9,762 bases of DNA, taken from Bacteroidota bacterium. GTDB taxonomy: Bacteria; Bacteroidota; Ignavibacteria; Ignavibacteriales; Ignavibacteriaceae. The notes under the pieces are model-generated. The model was given only the letters and a program-made list of their open reading frames with translations. It searched no databases and was not told the origin of the DNA. The DNA lies in NCBI GenBank assembly GCA_024278655.1, contig JAJRSV010000108.1:1-9762 (forward strand), given 5' to 3'. Shown piece by piece: positions 1-6,678 of the stretch. A program made the position numbers and the translations under genes. Each line of letters starts with the position of its first letter. Position 1 is the first letter of the stretch.

Positions 1-873
1 ATACGCATCGCCCATTAAGATAACATGGTTTTTATCCCAGGTTACTGTTTCAAGTCCTCTTTCGTTGTAATAATCGTGAGTGCCTTTGCGTTGCGAAGCA
101 TCACCCCATGTTCCGGCAACGTGCCCCGCAGCAAATGCATCTTCGAGAAAATGCAGTGCGAATGCTTCATCACTCAACATTGCTAAAATTAATGCAGAGC
201 GTTCCTCCTGAGATAAGTTTTCATTGTGTAGTTTTTCCGCTTTCATTAAAGCACTTAAATGAAATAACGAGTAAGCACCTAAAGCGTTAAGTTCGGTTCC
301 TTCTTTCAAACATAATTTTAAGTATTCATAAGCCGTAGTTTTAATATCGTACCGGGCAAGTAAAAAGTGTACATTGTTTGAACCTGCACGGGTTGCATAG
401 TTCGGGTCGGCACGCTGCAAATCGATATCGGAATCGCGGATTGCATTTATATGTTCACTGCGGTTTTTTGCATTCGCAATATCTATTTTTAATTGTGCCG
501 CAACGTCTGCCACATTCAAAATCCAGTCTGAGTGTAAAATTGTGTTAAGCATATCTTCAGGCGAACAGGAATGGTCTCCGCCGATTGCAGACCAGGATGC
601 GAAATCGAGTTTTTCAGGATTTGTGCTTTGTGTTGCATCAATTACCGATTCGGTTAATCTGGATTCATAACCTATTCTTGCTTCAGCCCAAAGTTTATCG
701 AGTATGCTGCGATATTCGGGTGAGAGATTTTGTATTGCAAGCAGGGCAATGTCTCTGTGTTCGGGATATATCCATCCGAATGTTGATTGTGCCTGGAGGA
801 GGACAAACAATAATCCGGCAAGCAGTACTGTAGTTAATTTCTTTGCATAAATTTTCTTTGAAGATAAATTCAT
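1..873 (-). CDS. Zinc-dependent phospholipase C / P1 nuclease-like protein, upstream-cut paralogue (3' end outside window)
   Basis: Reading the minus strand from ATG at 873 gives 291 uninterrupted codons down to base 1, so the C-terminal part lies outside the window. Residues 1-33 form a signal peptide (charged start, then a hydrophobic run LLAGLLFVLL). The likely mature protein starts at Trp34. Candidate metal ligands are W34, H39, H241, D245 and H251 (an H-x3-D-x5-H helix motif) and H266. The middle ligand pair could be D100/H114 or D156/H169. This is the signature of the phospholipase C / S1-P1 nuclease superfamily, which cleaves phosphodiester bonds with a three-zinc site. It aligns without gaps to residues 20-277 of the neighbouring gene at 1045, at about 67% identity by hand count. 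It may carry a similar C-terminal barrel, but that cannot be seen here. A modest ribosome site (GCAGGTAG) sits 4 bases before ATG. The family is fairly certain, the substrate is not. Confidence 0.85.
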   Translation of the reverse strand, partial: MNLSSKKIYAKKLTTVLLAGLLFVLLQAQSTFGWIYPEHRDIALLAIQNLSPEYRSILDKLWAEARIGYESRLTESVIDATQSTNPEKLDFASWSAIGGDHSCSPEDMLNTILHSDWILNVADVAAQLKIDIANAKNRSEHINAIRDSDIDLQRADPNYATRAGSNNVHFLLARYDIKTTAYEYLKLCLKEGTELNALGAYSLFHLSALMKAEKLHNENLSQEERSALILAMLSDEAFALHFLEDAFAAGHVAGTWGDASQRKGTHDYYNERGLETVTWDKNHVILMGDAY

Positions 874-884
874 TCTACCTGCTT

Positions 885-903
885 TCTTAAATGTTATTTA
901 AGA
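885..903. repeat. Perfect 8-bp inverted repeat upstream of the partial paralogue
   Basis: TCTTAAAT, spacer GTT, then ATTTAAGA: both arms match perfectly. It sits 12 bases before the ATG at 873, just upstream of the ribosome binding site. It could be an operator half-site pair or a weak AT-rich hairpin in the leader. The rest of the 171-base gap between the paralogues (874-1044) shows no convincing terminator, so the two genes could share a transcript. Confidence 0.4.
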
Positions 904-1044
904 TCAGACTTTTTAATGCTTCTTTCAATATAAAAAAATAGGAAATATTATTCTAATCAACCTGAATGATATTGAGAATAAAAACAACCGGTAATACACA
1001 ATTGAGTGTGCGAGTTATCTTCTCTTTTTTATTAATTGCAAAAC

Positions 1045-2931
1045 TTAAAAATAATGTCTCCAATCGAATACTAATCTTAACCCCAGATGCCAAATAGTTC
1101 TAAGTTGCGGCGGCGGTACTCCTTCGGGACTCAGCGACTCAACATTGTGTGGTATATCAACTCTGCCGTATAACTGAAGTAATAGCTTGGAACTCTGATC
1201 GGTTGCAAACGATCTGAAGGGACGATATTCGATAATCGGGAATTCTATTTGAGTTGAGCGGTACGAAAGAATATAGATTTGACCTTCACCGTTTTCATCG
1301 ACAAAATAATAAAGGAGTGCATCCCTTTCTTTTGTTCTTCCGAAAAAGTAAACGCTTACCTCTCTGCCAAGTATAAACTGAAATCTTCCGAATGAAGTTT
1401 CCATACCTGCCTGCCACGGAATTAGTCCTCCGTTAACGGCTGTTACTCCCATATTAGTTAAAGCATTTGGCGAAAAAAGCATAAGGAAAGGAGCAGCAAT
1501 TAACAAATCGCCGGGTATTAAATAAAAAGGCATTCTGAATCGAACGTTGTATGCAGACCTTCCGGGAATGGTTGCAAATAAAGCTCCGAACTTTTCAATA
1601 CCCGGTTCCGAAACCACACCCGTAGTTGTAGAGCCATCCTGCCTCCAACCGAGTTCTATAAATGCCAGTCCGTCGCTTGCTTCATTCAGCACGCCGTCGA
1701 GTCCAATTCCAAAACGAACCGCAGCTTCAACACTGCCTACCAAACCGGGAGTATCCTGTCCAACTCCGAATCCACCCGAAAAAAGAGCACCGCTTACAGA
1801 AGGTGAGAACCCGATAAACGTTCCAATTTCAGCCCTGAATCTTGGCAGTTCACCAATTCCGGTTGCCAAACCGGGCACAGGAGTTTTCATAAGAATATCG
1901 GTAAGCAGCGGAATCATTCCGGGATTTATTTGATGAGCCGGAACCACAGTTTCAGTACATACATTAAAGTTATCAGTCGTATAGGCATCTTCAATATTAA
2001 TCGAATCGAGAAAAACTACTTTACCGCCTGATGCATCAAGGAACTGTTCAATACTCATCTGAACTACAAGCGCAACTCTTTCGGCATCTTCCTCTCTCAT
2101 CCAGCCGTCGCCGGTAAGTACTACGTTATTACCTTCCCAGGTGTTTACCTTCAAACCTTTTTCGTTAAAATAATCGTGGGTACCTTTTCGTTGGGAAGCA
2201 TCACCCCAGGTTCCGGCAACATGACCGGCGGCAAAAACATCTTCAAGAAAATGCAAAGCGAATGCTTCATCTCCGAGGGCAGAAATTGTTAAAGCCGAAC
2301 GCTCTTCGGGAGTTAAAATTTCTTTGCTTAGTCTGTGAGCTTTTATAAGTGCACTGTAGTGATATAAAACGTAAGCGCTAACAGCATTCAAAGGTGTTTC
2401 TTCTTTCAGGCATAAATATCCGTAGGTAATTGCATCTGTTTGAACATTTGGCAGAGCAAGAAGGAAATGAACATTGTTCGAACCCGCCCTTGTTGCATAA
2501 AACGGGTCAACATTCTGAAAACGTAAATCGGCATCTCTTATTGAGTTAATTCTCGAATCCCTCGAATCGGCGGAAAGAAGATTTTGTTCCAATTGCATTG
2601 CTATCTTCGAAACATCCAATATCCATTCCGAATGTAAAACCACATCAAGCATTTCTTTTGCCGAGCAGGAATGATCGCCGCTTATTGCCGGCAACGAAGC
2701 AAAATCGAGTTTATTTGAATTAGCATTTTGCGTTGCGTCTATAACTGTTTCGGTTAATCTGTTTTCATAACCGGTTCTTGCCTCAGCCCAAAGTTTATCC
2801 AGGGCCGATCGATATTCGGGCGAAAGATTTTGTATTGCCAGTAATGCAATATCCCTGTGCTCCGGGTATATCCAAGCTTTTAAGCTGCCGGAAGAAAACA
2901 GGATAATAAATATCGGAATGAATATTCTCAT
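1045..2931 (-). CDS. Zinc-dependent phospholipase C / P1 nuclease-like enzyme fused to a C-terminal outer-membrane beta-barrel
   Basis: A 628-residue protein in two parts. Residues 1-19 are a signal peptide ending ..SLKA, followed by Trp20 as likely mature residue 1. Residues 20-330 are the helical metallohydrolase domain. Candidate zinc ligands are W20, H25, H227/D231/H237 (H-x3-D-x5-H) and H252, with the middle pair either D86/H100 or D142/H155. In known relatives an acidic residue sits four positions after the last His. Here that position is N256, with E257 next to it. Residues from about 364 to 628 alternate polar and hydrophobic residues in about ten or more strands and end in Phe, typical of an outer-membrane barrel. 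The enzyme should therefore sit at the outer membrane, on either face. Phospholipid or nucleic acid are possible substrates. The ATG at 2931 is chosen. An adjacent in-frame TTG at 2934 has better spacing (9 rather than 12 bases) from the GAGG site. A paralogue follows downstream on the same strand. Confidence 0.87.
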   Translation of the reverse strand: MRIFIPIFIILFSSGSLKAWIYPEHRDIALLAIQNLSPEYRSALDKLWAEARTGYENRLTETVIDATQNANSNKLDFASLPAISGDHSCSAKEMLDVVLHSEWILDVSKIAMQLEQNLLSADSRDSRINSIRDADLRFQNVDPFYATRAGSNNVHFLLALPNVQTDAITYGYLCLKEETPLNAVSAYVLYHYSALIKAHRLSKEILTPEERSALTISALGDEAFALHFLEDVFAAGHVAGTWGDASQRKGTHDYFNEKGLKVNTWEGNNVVLTGDGWMREEDAERVALVVQMSIEQFLDASGGKVVFLDSINIEDAYTTDNFNVCTETVVPAHQINPGMIPLLTDILMKTPVPGLATGIGELPRFRAEIGTFIGFSPSVSGALFSGGFGVGQDTPGLVGSVEAAVRFGIGLDGVLNEASDGLAFIELGWRQDGSTTTGVVSEPGIEKFGALFATIPGRSAYNVRFRMPFYLIPGDLLIAAPFLMLFSPNALTNMGVTAVNGGLIPWQAGMETSFGRFQFILGREVSVYFFGRTKERDALLYYFVDENGEGQIYILSYRSTQIEFPIIEYRPFRSFATDQSSKLLLQLYGRVDIPHNVESLSPEGVPPPQLRTIWHLGLRLVFDWRHYF

Positions 2932-2935
2932 CAAA

Positions 2936-2947
2936 GAGGTAATCCTC
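2936..2947 (-). promoter_or_regulatory. Ribosome binding site GAGG inside a short inverted repeat
   Basis: On the minus strand GAGG-ATTA-CCTC lies just before the start of the phospholipase-barrel gene. GAGG is the likely Shine-Dalgarno sequence, 9 bases before TTG (2934) and 12 before ATG (2931). The CCTC arm could pair with it and hide it, although a 4-bp stem is weak. Confidence 0.35.
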
Positions 2948-2958
2948 GTGTGAAATAC

Positions 2959-2964
2959 TTTATA
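2959..2964 (-). promoter_or_regulatory. Possible -10 element for the phospholipase-barrel genes
   Basis: TATAAA on the minus strand, about 28 bases before the start at 2931, in the intergenic region between divergent genes. No convincing -35 box is visible at normal spacing, so this is a weak call. Confidence 0.22.
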
Positions 2965-3040
2965 CCAAAAGTTAAATATAAAATAGCTAATCTGAAAATG
3001 TGATGCACCTGATATCGAATTCTTGTTAATTAAAAATAAT

Positions 3041-3046
3041 TATAAT
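3041..3046 (+). promoter_or_regulatory. Possible -10 element for the delta-60 gene
   Basis: A perfect TATAAT 38 bases before the TTG start at 3085. The only -35-like word nearby, TTGTTA at 3023-3028, is 12 bases upstream, which is too close, so only the -10 box is supported. The Bacteroidetes-type TAnnTTTG element is not matched exactly here. Confidence 0.35.
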
Positions 3047-3072
3047 AGTTTGTAACAAAGTTAATTTAACGC

Positions 3073-3077
3073 AGGAG
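3073..3077 (+). promoter_or_regulatory. Ribosome binding site deciding a TTG start
   Basis: AGGAG, 7 bases before TTG at 3085-3087. It fixes TTG as the start codon of the delta-60 protein, since the signal peptide begins directly there and no ATG precedes it in frame. Confidence 0.7.
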
Positions 3078-3084
3078 CTAAAAA

Positions 3085-4359
3085 TTGAAGTTCAAACTGT
3101 TTATTATTACAGCGCTATTCCTTTCATTTATAACAACCGGCTATGCACAAACTCCGGGAGAACCGGATAAATCGTTCGGTAACGATGGTAAGGTAAATGT
3201 TGGAATTATGGGCTATTCGGATGTTGCAAAATCGATGGCGTTACAGGAAGACGGAAAGATTGTACTGGTAGGTTACGGACAGGAATCACCGGCTAAGAAA
3301 AAAGGTCTATCGATGGCAAGGTATATGCCCAACGGCGAACTGGATTACGACTTCGGAAACTACGGGATTGTCGTTTCACTTTTATCCGATGTTGAAGGCG
3401 AAGCTCATTCGGTTGCAATTCAGCAGGACGGTAAAATTGTTATTACCGGTTACAGTATCAGTTCGGCAACTAATAACGAAGAACTGACTGTTGCAAGATT
3501 TAATCCCGACGGAACGATAGATTACAAATTCGGTAGTGGCGGAATTGTAATAACCGAAATTAGTCCGGTAAAGGATATCGGCGAATCGGTTGTTATTCAA
3601 CCCGACGGGAAAATACTTGTTGCGGGGACTACAACTCATAGTCCTTCTTTCGATATTGTTCTTGTTCGATATAACGACGACGGGACGCTCGATGATGGAT
3701 TCGGATTAGGTGGTATTGTAATCACGGATATCGATTCGGCTTTGGATTTGGCAAAAGCGGTTCTGCTTCAACCGGACGGAAAAATTATAGTTGCAGGATA
3801 TACACGTGCCGGAACGAAGTTTTTTATGACTCTGCTTCGTTACGATTCGTTCGGAAACCTTGATACTTCTTTCGGCGAAAAGGGAATAAAAATAACCAAT
3901 ATAAACGGAAGAAGAGGCAAGATGGATTTAGCGCTTCAACCGGACGGGAAAATTGTTCTGGTCGGTCCGAGTGAAGTTAACGGCTCGCATCATTTTACAT
4001 TGATTAGATTTAACGGCAACGGCAGTATCGATAACAGCTTCGGAAAAAACGGTGTTGTAAAAACGATTATCGGAAATTACAGCGAAGCTGAAGCAGTTGC
4101 ACTTCAGCCCAACGGAAATATTGTTGTTGCAGGGAGCACGGAGAAAGATAAAGAATCGTTTGTCGTTGCTATGTATAATCCTTCCGGTTATTTGGTGACG
4201 GACTTTGGCGATAACGGTTTCGTGATAATCGATTTCAGCAGTAACAGTACAGACAGAGCACACGATGTTGCAATTGATAAAGCCGGAAACATAATTGTTG
4301 CAGGCGAAACTAAAAGCGGTTACACAACCTTCGGGTTGGTTAAGTTGATTGGAAAGTAA
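3085..4359 (+). CDS. Secreted delta-60 repeat (DUF5122) seven-bladed beta-propeller protein
   Basis: A 424-residue protein. Residues 1-21 are a signal peptide ending TTGYA, cut before Q22. The rest is built from seven tandem units of 56-59 residues. Each unit has a strand of the type LQPDGKIVVAG (D56, D115, D174, D231, D287, N343 and A400 mark the turn) and a following loop of the type LDxxFGxxG. Seven DGKI-type strands and seven FG loops fit a closed seven-bladed propeller. The first FG loop (PDKSFGNDG, residues 27-35) comes before the first DGKI strand, and the last unit stops at FGLVKLIGK without its FG loop. The N-terminus would thus complete the last blade. This is the delta-60 repeat family, whose function is not established and is probably binding. 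No C-terminal sorting domain or anchor is visible. The gene stands alone on the plus strand, divergent from the phospholipase-barrel gene and convergent with the PAP2 operon. Confidence 0.88.
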   Translation: MKFKLFIITALFLSFITTGYAQTPGEPDKSFGNDGKVNVGIMGYSDVAKSMALQEDGKIVLVGYGQESPAKKKGLSMARYMPNGELDYDFGNYGIVVSLLSDVEGEAHSVAIQQDGKIVITGYSISSATNNEELTVARFNPDGTIDYKFGSGGIVITEISPVKDIGESVVIQPDGKILVAGTTTHSPSFDIVLVRYNDDGTLDDGFGLGGIVITDIDSALDLAKAVLLQPDGKIIVAGYTRAGTKFFMTLLRYDSFGNLDTSFGEKGIKITNINGRRGKMDLALQPDGKIVLVGPSEVNGSHHFTLIRFNGNGSIDNSFGKNGVVKTIIGNYSEAEAVALQPNGNIVVAGSTEKDKESFVVAMYNPSGYLVTDFGDNGFVIIDFSSNSTDRAHDVAIDKAGNIIVAGETKSGYTTFGLVKLIGK

Positions 4360-4433
4360 GGATGTTTTAACATATTGAATAATGAAACGATGAAGTTATG
4401 TTCAAACTCTTTTCGTTTTCTGTTTGCGGGGTT

Positions 4434-4452
4434 TCCGAAGCTTCGCTTCGGA
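4434..4452. terminator. Hairpin between convergent genes, possible bidirectional terminator
   Basis: TCCGAAG, loop CTTCG, CTTCGGA: a perfect 7-bp GC-containing stem in the 98-base gap between the delta-60 gene (ends 4359) and the PAP2 gene (ends 4458). There is no clear T-tract on either side, so it is weaker than a standard rho-independent terminator, but the position between converging genes fits. Confidence 0.45.
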
Positions 4453-4457
4453 TAACG

Positions 4458-5276
4458 TTAAAAGCTTATATTGAATGAAACAAGATTATTGTATGGAATT
4501 ACTGCGGGTGTTACCAACTCAACGTTTTCTGTACTCCTTTCGTGTATAAGCGGAATTAAATAACCGATAACGCTTCCTAAAACCGCACCTGCAATTATAT
4601 CGGTAGGGAAGTGCTGTCCTGCAGCATACCGTAAATAACCAATTGATGTTGCTAACAGTAACGAGGAAGTCCAGATGTAAGGCGATAAGCTTGAATTGGG
4701 ATTGTACTTATCGAAAGTAACCGAAAGAAAAATTGCCGAAGCAAATCCAACGGCAGTATGTGCCGAGAGGAACGAATGAGTAGCATCGAGACTTTGCTTT
4801 TCTTCGTTGGAAACATCTTTGTTATAAACATAAGGGCGGTACCTGTTTACAAGTGCTTTGGGCAGATGCGAAACCGAGTAAACCGATAATACATTCTGCA
4901 CATACATTGTTGCATAAGTACCGGCATCGTTACGAACAGCCGACGAACCGAATAAAAACAAGGGCGAAGCTATTGCTGTTGCAAGCAACACATCACTCCA
5001 ATCCGCTGCGGTTTGCGACCAGTTGTTCGTTGCACCGCGGTCGAACCAGTTAACATCATTCCTTGATAAGTTGGGCAGCATTTCGTCCTGAACCGGTAAT
5101 TTGTCGTCGATTAATTTCAAATCGATTACACCGAGAACAACACCCCCTCCGAAGATTGCAATTTCTCTTCCTGAATCGAGCGAGTAAGGAGATTGAGCGT
5201 ACGAAAAAGAAAATGAGCTTATCAGAATTAAAGTCAGACTAAACTTTACCGAATATTTGAAAACAAGATTCTTTAT
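4458..5276 (-). CDS. PAP2-family lipid phosphatase with signal peptide and no standard start codon
   Basis: About 272 residues. The three PAP2 (type 2 phosphatidic acid phosphatase) motifs are present: K-x6-RP (K140, R147, P148), SFLSAHT (His173; the usual Pro is Leu) and R-x5-H-x3-D (R216, H222, D226). All catalytic residues are kept, so it should hydrolyse a phosphate from a lipid phosphate or diphosphate, probably on the periplasmic side. Hydrophobic segments lie between and after the motifs. The first usable TTG is at 5120, but that start would drop a clear in-frame signal peptide (residues 1-28, K2, K7, K11, hydrophobic core, ..SFSFSYAQ). The open frame runs back to the TAG of the FadL gene (5292-5294) with no ATG, GTG or TTG. 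ATA at 5276 is the best-placed codon, 10 bases after AAAGG. ATT at 5285 is too close. A sequencing error or mutation of ATG is possible. Last gene of the DUF481-FadL-PAP2 operon. Confidence 0.8.
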   Translation of the reverse strand: MKNLVFKYSVKFSLTLILISSFSFSYAQSPYSLDSGREIAIFGGGVVLGVIDLKLIDDKLPVQDEMLPNLSRNDVNWFDRGATNNWSQTAADWSDVLLATAIASPLFLFGSSAVRNDAGTYATMYVQNVLSVYSVSHLPKALVNRYRPYVYNKDVSNEEKQSLDATHSFLSAHTAVGFASAIFLSVTFDKYNPNSSLSPYIWTSSLLLATSIGYLRYAAGQHFPTDIIAGAVLGSVIGYLIPLIHERSTENVELVTPAVIPYNNLVSFNISF

Positions 5277-5286
5277 TTTAGTAATA

Positions 5287-5291
5287 CCTTT
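5287..5291 (-). promoter_or_regulatory. Ribosome binding site for the PAP2 gene
   Basis: AAAGG on the minus strand directly follows the TAG stop of the FadL gene and lies 10 bases before ATA at 5276. This placement suggests that translation of PAP2 is coupled to termination on FadL. Confidence 0.4.
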
Positions 5292-6659
5292 CTACAGAAT
5301 AAAACCGATTAAAAATTTAAATCGCCTTGTTGTTACTTTCGATTTATTAATTATGTTGGCATTCTCGTTATTGCCCGGGTCGGTTATGTTGATGGGTTGA
5401 GTAATATCTTTTGAACCGAATGCGTATTCGAGTCCCAAAGTTAAATCCGAATCACCTATCTTAAAAGTAGCACCTCCCGAAATATGATAAATATCCCATG
5501 TAGAAACCGTAAGATTTGTTTTTGTACCAGGAATTCTTGCCGAAAAATCGGTTACAAAGCTTCCGGAAAGAATCAAACTTTCGCCGCTGAAATAATCTAT
5601 ACCGAAACCGTAATTTGTAACACTCTTCAATTCATGCGTAAGGTCGTTTGTAAGTGTTTCACCCGAACCCTGCGATACAAAAGGTTTTGTATCGAGCACG
5701 AAAAATTTTGACAAGGCAGCGTACCATTCGGCACTGGCGTGGAATTTAAATTTCCCGGCTGAATAACCTCCTCCAAAACCTACAGCCCAGGATGATTTAT
5801 ATTCCGAAGTCACATCATCCTGAAAATTACTGTTGAACACATTGTCGTTAATGCCGTCGCCGTCATTATCTATTCCGTTAAGGAAAAAGTGTGTGCCCAC
5901 CGAGCCGGAACCGCCTATGTTAATGCTTGGAGTTGTAATCGTAGCGCCTAATGTAAGCGGATTAAGATTTATACCCATTCCAATCTTTAACAAAGTGCGT
6001 AAATTGGTATAGCGGTAATTACGTATATCGGTATACGATGCTATGTCGCCGGTTGTCGGCAGTATCTGTATGATTGCCTGGTTAGTGGACCTTTGGCTTC
6101 TGTAAGCCACATACCAGGTAGCCCCCAGACCGATCACTTCATTTATTTTAGATGAATATGTTAAGCCGCCCCAAACTTCATTAAATTCTCTTTGAATTGA
6201 TAAACCGCCTGCAAAGTTTTCTTTGCCCGGCGAACTGTCGATAACATCGAGCGAGTCTATCAATCTTGTTTGAAATTCGAATTCCATTTTTTGCCGCGTT
6301 AAAATTGAAAAGGCAAGACGTGCATCACCGAGAAAATCAAATTTGAAATCGAATGCTACGAAAGAGGGTGAAGGCACGATAGTGGAAAAATTCAGGTCGG
6401 CTCCTTTTCCGGCTCCGTTTTCTACGTTAATAGTTTCAAACTGATATACCCGTGCACTTAAAATAAAATTAGCATCTTTGAATAATGAAATGGCTCCGGG
6501 ATTGTAGTATGTAGCACTCAAATCGGAAACACTGCCTATTACCGCACCGCCTAACAAAGTAGAACGCGTTCCGTACTGAATGTTCCAGTAATGCGAATCC
6601 TGTGCATAGTTAACAAACGAAAATAAAAAGGTCAGCGAAATTACAAGTAATTTATACAT
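5292..6659 (-). CDS. OmpP1/FadL/TodX-family outer-membrane transport protein
   Basis: A 455-residue outer-membrane barrel. Residues 1-19 are a signal peptide (..FSFVNYA before Q20). The N-terminal region carries the FadL-type stretch with GTRSTLLGGA (30-39) and the NPGA motif (53-56, usually NPAA or NPAG), which in this family belongs to the hatch region. The remainder alternates in barrel strands and ends in FIGFIL-type hydrophobics. FadL proteins let long-chain fatty acids or other hydrophobic compounds cross the outer membrane. The substrate here is not readable. One loop, residues 264-273, is DNDGDGINDN, resembling a calcium-binding thrombospondin type 3 loop. The ATG at 6659 has a strong GGAGGA site. 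Middle gene of a tight operon: 18 bases after DUF481, 15 before the proposed PAP2 start. Confidence 0.88.
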   Translation of the reverse strand: MYKLLVISLTFLFSFVNYAQDSHYWNIQYGTRSTLLGGAVIGSVSDLSATYYNPGAISLFKDANFILSARVYQFETINVENGAGKGADLNFSTIVPSPSFVAFDFKFDFLGDARLAFSILTRQKMEFEFQTRLIDSLDVIDSSPGKENFAGGLSIQREFNEVWGGLTYSSKINEVIGLGATWYVAYRSQRSTNQAIIQILPTTGDIASYTDIRNYRYTNLRTLLKIGMGINLNPLTLGATITTPSINIGGSGSVGTHFFLNGIDNDGDGINDNVFNSNFQDDVTSEYKSSWAVGFGGGYSAGKFKFHASAEWYAALSKFFVLDTKPFVSQGSGETLTNDLTHELKSVTNYGFGIDYFSGESLILSGSFVTDFSARIPGTKTNLTVSTWDIYHISGGATFKIGDSDLTLGLEYAFGSKDITQPINITDPGNNENANIINKSKVTTRRFKFLIGFIL

Positions 6660-6678
6660 AATTTCCTCCCGGGAAATT
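6660..6678 (-). promoter_or_regulatory. Hairpin covering the FadL ribosome binding site
   Basis: On the minus strand AATTTCC, loop CGGGA, GGAAATT, then ATG at 6659. The arms are perfect 7-bp complements. The Shine-Dalgarno GGAGGA (6669-6664) spans the loop and 3' arm. The 5' arm begins at the last base of the DUF481 stop codon (TAA, 6680-6678), so ribosomes finishing DUF481 would open it. This fits translational coupling. Confidence 0.55.

Noticed and set aside
108..833. Two plus-strand open frames over the partial phospholipase-like gene
   Set aside because: The minus strand is open for 291 codons here with 67% identity to its neighbour, so these are opposite-strand artefacts.
1..873. First paralogue as a pseudogene
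   Set aside because: The frame is intact to the window edge, and all putative ligand positions and the signal peptide are present.
974..1012. ACAC/GTGT hairpin with a T-tract as terminator between the paralogues
   Set aside because: The stem is only 4 bp and the T-tract lies more than ten bases away.
1547..1933. Plus-strand open frame of 128 codons
   Set aside because: It lies wholly inside the barrel part of the minus-strand phospholipase-barrel gene, has no ribosome site or recognisable domain, and is low-complexity in Pro and Ser.
3023..3046. TTGTTA and TATAAT as a complete sigma70 promoter
   Set aside because: The spacer is only 12 bases, too short for a -35/-10 pair. Only the -10 box is kept.
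3382..4263. Two minus-strand open frames within the delta-60 gene
   Set aside because: They mirror the repeats of the plus-strand gene and show no signal peptide, domain or ribosome site of their own.
5277..5294. Readthrough of the FadL TAG into PAP2 as one fused protein
   Set aside because: The sequence after TAG is a signal peptide, which has no role behind a finished barrel. A separate start is more likely.
5271..5304. Hairpin TTTATT/AATAAA around the PAP2 ribosome site
   Set aside because: The stem is six A-T pairs with a 21-base loop and is expected by chance in AT-rich DNA.
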